The notes beneath the pieces were generated by a model, which was not told the DNA's origin, made no database searches, and saw only the letters and a list, made by a program, of their open reading frames with translations. DNA of 64,000 nt from Triglochin maritima (taxonomy: Eukaryota; Streptophyta; Magnoliopsida; Alismatales; Juncaginaceae). A program made the translations under genes and the position numbers. Positions 63,087-64,000 of this stretch are shown here, piece by piece. Where the stretch lies: assembly GCA_963682175.1 (NCBI GenBank), contig OY821779.1, forward strand, positions 2,554,501-2,618,500, in the 5' to 3' direction. How positions within the stretch are numbered: the first letter of the stretch is position 1; every line of letters starts with the position of its first letter.

Positions 63087-64000
63087 CTACCTGACTAACT
63101 TGCTTACTTGTAATATGGCAACGCATCCAAACACGCAGCCCTGCTTCAGAGTGAAGTTCCCAGTCAATCTCCTCCTCGACAGTTCCTTTTTGCCTTCCTC
63201 CAGACCCCTAACCAAGCAAGCGTGAACTGCAGTTGCCTACGCATATCTCTTGAGGCGCTTGAGGTTCTTCAGGTGCCTCGTGTACCACGCTTTAGTTCGC
63301 AGTGACCCATCGAAGAACAAAAAATGATTGAATATCAAACAAATAAGGAGACAGACGTTCTCCTCCTCGTCACCCATTGCACTTGTGACAGTAAGATGAC
63401 CCAGTAGTTGAGTGTTGTCGAGGTTAACGCCGTCTCGCTTCTCTACGTACATGTGTTCCATATCAACTCTCAGCCCATGCACTCTTAGCCCCAGTATCAG
63501 GGCGACGTCTTCTACCGTAAATGGGACGACCCCGGTTGCTATTCTCAACCCGACCTCATTGGCGTCGAAGTGTTCGACGAACCAACCCACGATCTCATTA
63601 TCAGTTGTGATGTGAGGAAAAGTGAGGAAGTGGCCAAAAGGCGTCCCTTTGAAAACCTTCTTCTCCTCCCCCTTCATCCGACTGAACTGTCGGTGAATGA
63701 CCGTCAAACTGCACTTAGTTTTGTGGAAGTAGTACGTGCTTCCCTGAAACCACAAAAAAAACATATATTAAAAGTCGGTGCTTAACCCTAAAACCATCAA
63801 AAACACATCCGGGTTGAGGAGAGACCTGTGCGGCTAGAATTTCAGGAGCGATGGAGGTTTCAGGGACAACAGAATCCATTTTTGCCTTGTCTTGGTTTTT
63901 CTTCGACTCAAAATGGGACGACGGTTTTTGGATGGGAAGAGGAAATGAGTGAGGAAAGGGCAATTAGGAAACTGGACAGACAGATACTCGAATGCTCTGG

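Larger units (their letters stand above)
60153..63878 (-). pseudogene. DUF1985/plant-mobile-domain plus Ulp1-like cysteine protease transposon gene, decayed
   Basis: Reading from the right: exon 1 about 63878-63825, exon 2 63743-63108, an intron 63107-62374, then a long exon to 60153. Exon 2 encodes the domain usual in such transposon proteins (GTPFGHFLTFPHITTDNEIV, FTVEDVALILGLRVHG). A coiled coil and a repetitive EEERKRREEE segment follow. The last part is Ulp1/C48-like: SGHWTLFVA (His), FIQYNSIS and QLAGSNDCGPYVLYWMKCL (Gln, Cys). The usual Asp of the YDS position is Asn here. Breaks: TAG at 63230-63228 where relatives have Trp, frame changes near 61815, 60790 and 60625, and a TGA near 60741. 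The gene cannot make a full-length protein as read. Confidence 0.65.
59325..64000. mobile_element. Decayed transposon with FAR1-type and DUF1985/plant-mobile-domain/Ulp1 genes
   Basis: Grouped as one element because a FAR1 DNA-binding ORF (plus) and a DUF1985/mobile-domain plus Ulp1 gene (minus) converge with 114 bases between them. The same TTCCGGACA motif also occurs beside the FAR1 ORF and in the Ulp1 gene intron. Ulp1 protease genes carried by plant Mutator-like elements are known as Kaonashi genes. FAR1/FHY3 proteins descend from Mutator transposases. Ends are not visible; the right end is outside the window. It could also be two separate elements. Confidence 0.55.

Overview
This window looks like nuclear DNA from a flowering plant, most likely a eudicot. 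The genes are split by many GT-AG introns in AT-rich sequence, the proteins are plant-specific types (class II formin, CTR1/EDR1-type kinase, plastid FKBP, plant mobile domain, FAR1), and plant SINEs and MITEs are abundant. I cannot name the species. All exon coordinates were read by eye and may be off by a base or two.

Layout: (1) 1-8457, minus: the 5' two thirds of a separase gene running off the left edge, with four repeats in its introns and two coding disruptions. (2) 8458-11134: intergenic with a hAT-type MITE. (3) 11135-20465, plus: a complete class II formin. (4) 22800-27303, plus: Golgin candidate 2. (5) 27716-35701, minus: a MINU/CHR12-type SWI2/SNF2 ATPase, tail to tail with the golgin. 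(6) 35702-47147: a transposon-rich stretch with two foldback Mutator-type MITEs, a Mutator-like element carrying a plant-mobile-domain remnant, a SINE split by a hAT element, and one small gene, a CML27-type calmodulin-like protein (40090-40554, minus). (7) 47148-48947, minus: FKBP17-2-type plastid isomerase. (8) 50248-58738, minus: CTR1/EDR1-type MAPKKK. (9) about 59.3 kb to the right edge: a decayed transposon with a FAR1 DNA-binding ORF facing a DUF1985/plant-mobile-domain plus Ulp1-protease gene whose intron holds about 30 copies of a 22-bp repeat.

The host genes are mostly single-copy-type housekeeping genes: chromatid separation, actin and microtubule organisation, Golgi tethering, chromatin remodelling, calcium sensing, protein folding in the plastid and stress signalling. 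They are not an operon. The set golgin GC2, CML27, FKBP17-2 and MAPKKK delta-7 matches, from memory, genes close together at Arabidopsis At1g18160-At1g18210, so this looks like a conserved microsynteny block with separase, formin and MINU alongside.

The points most worth a second look are the separase copy with an in-frame stop and a frame break, the series of transposons whose target-site duplications can be read directly (including a nested pair), and the FAR1/Ulp1 element with its 22-bp array. I found no CRISPR, operon or clearly new defence-like system.
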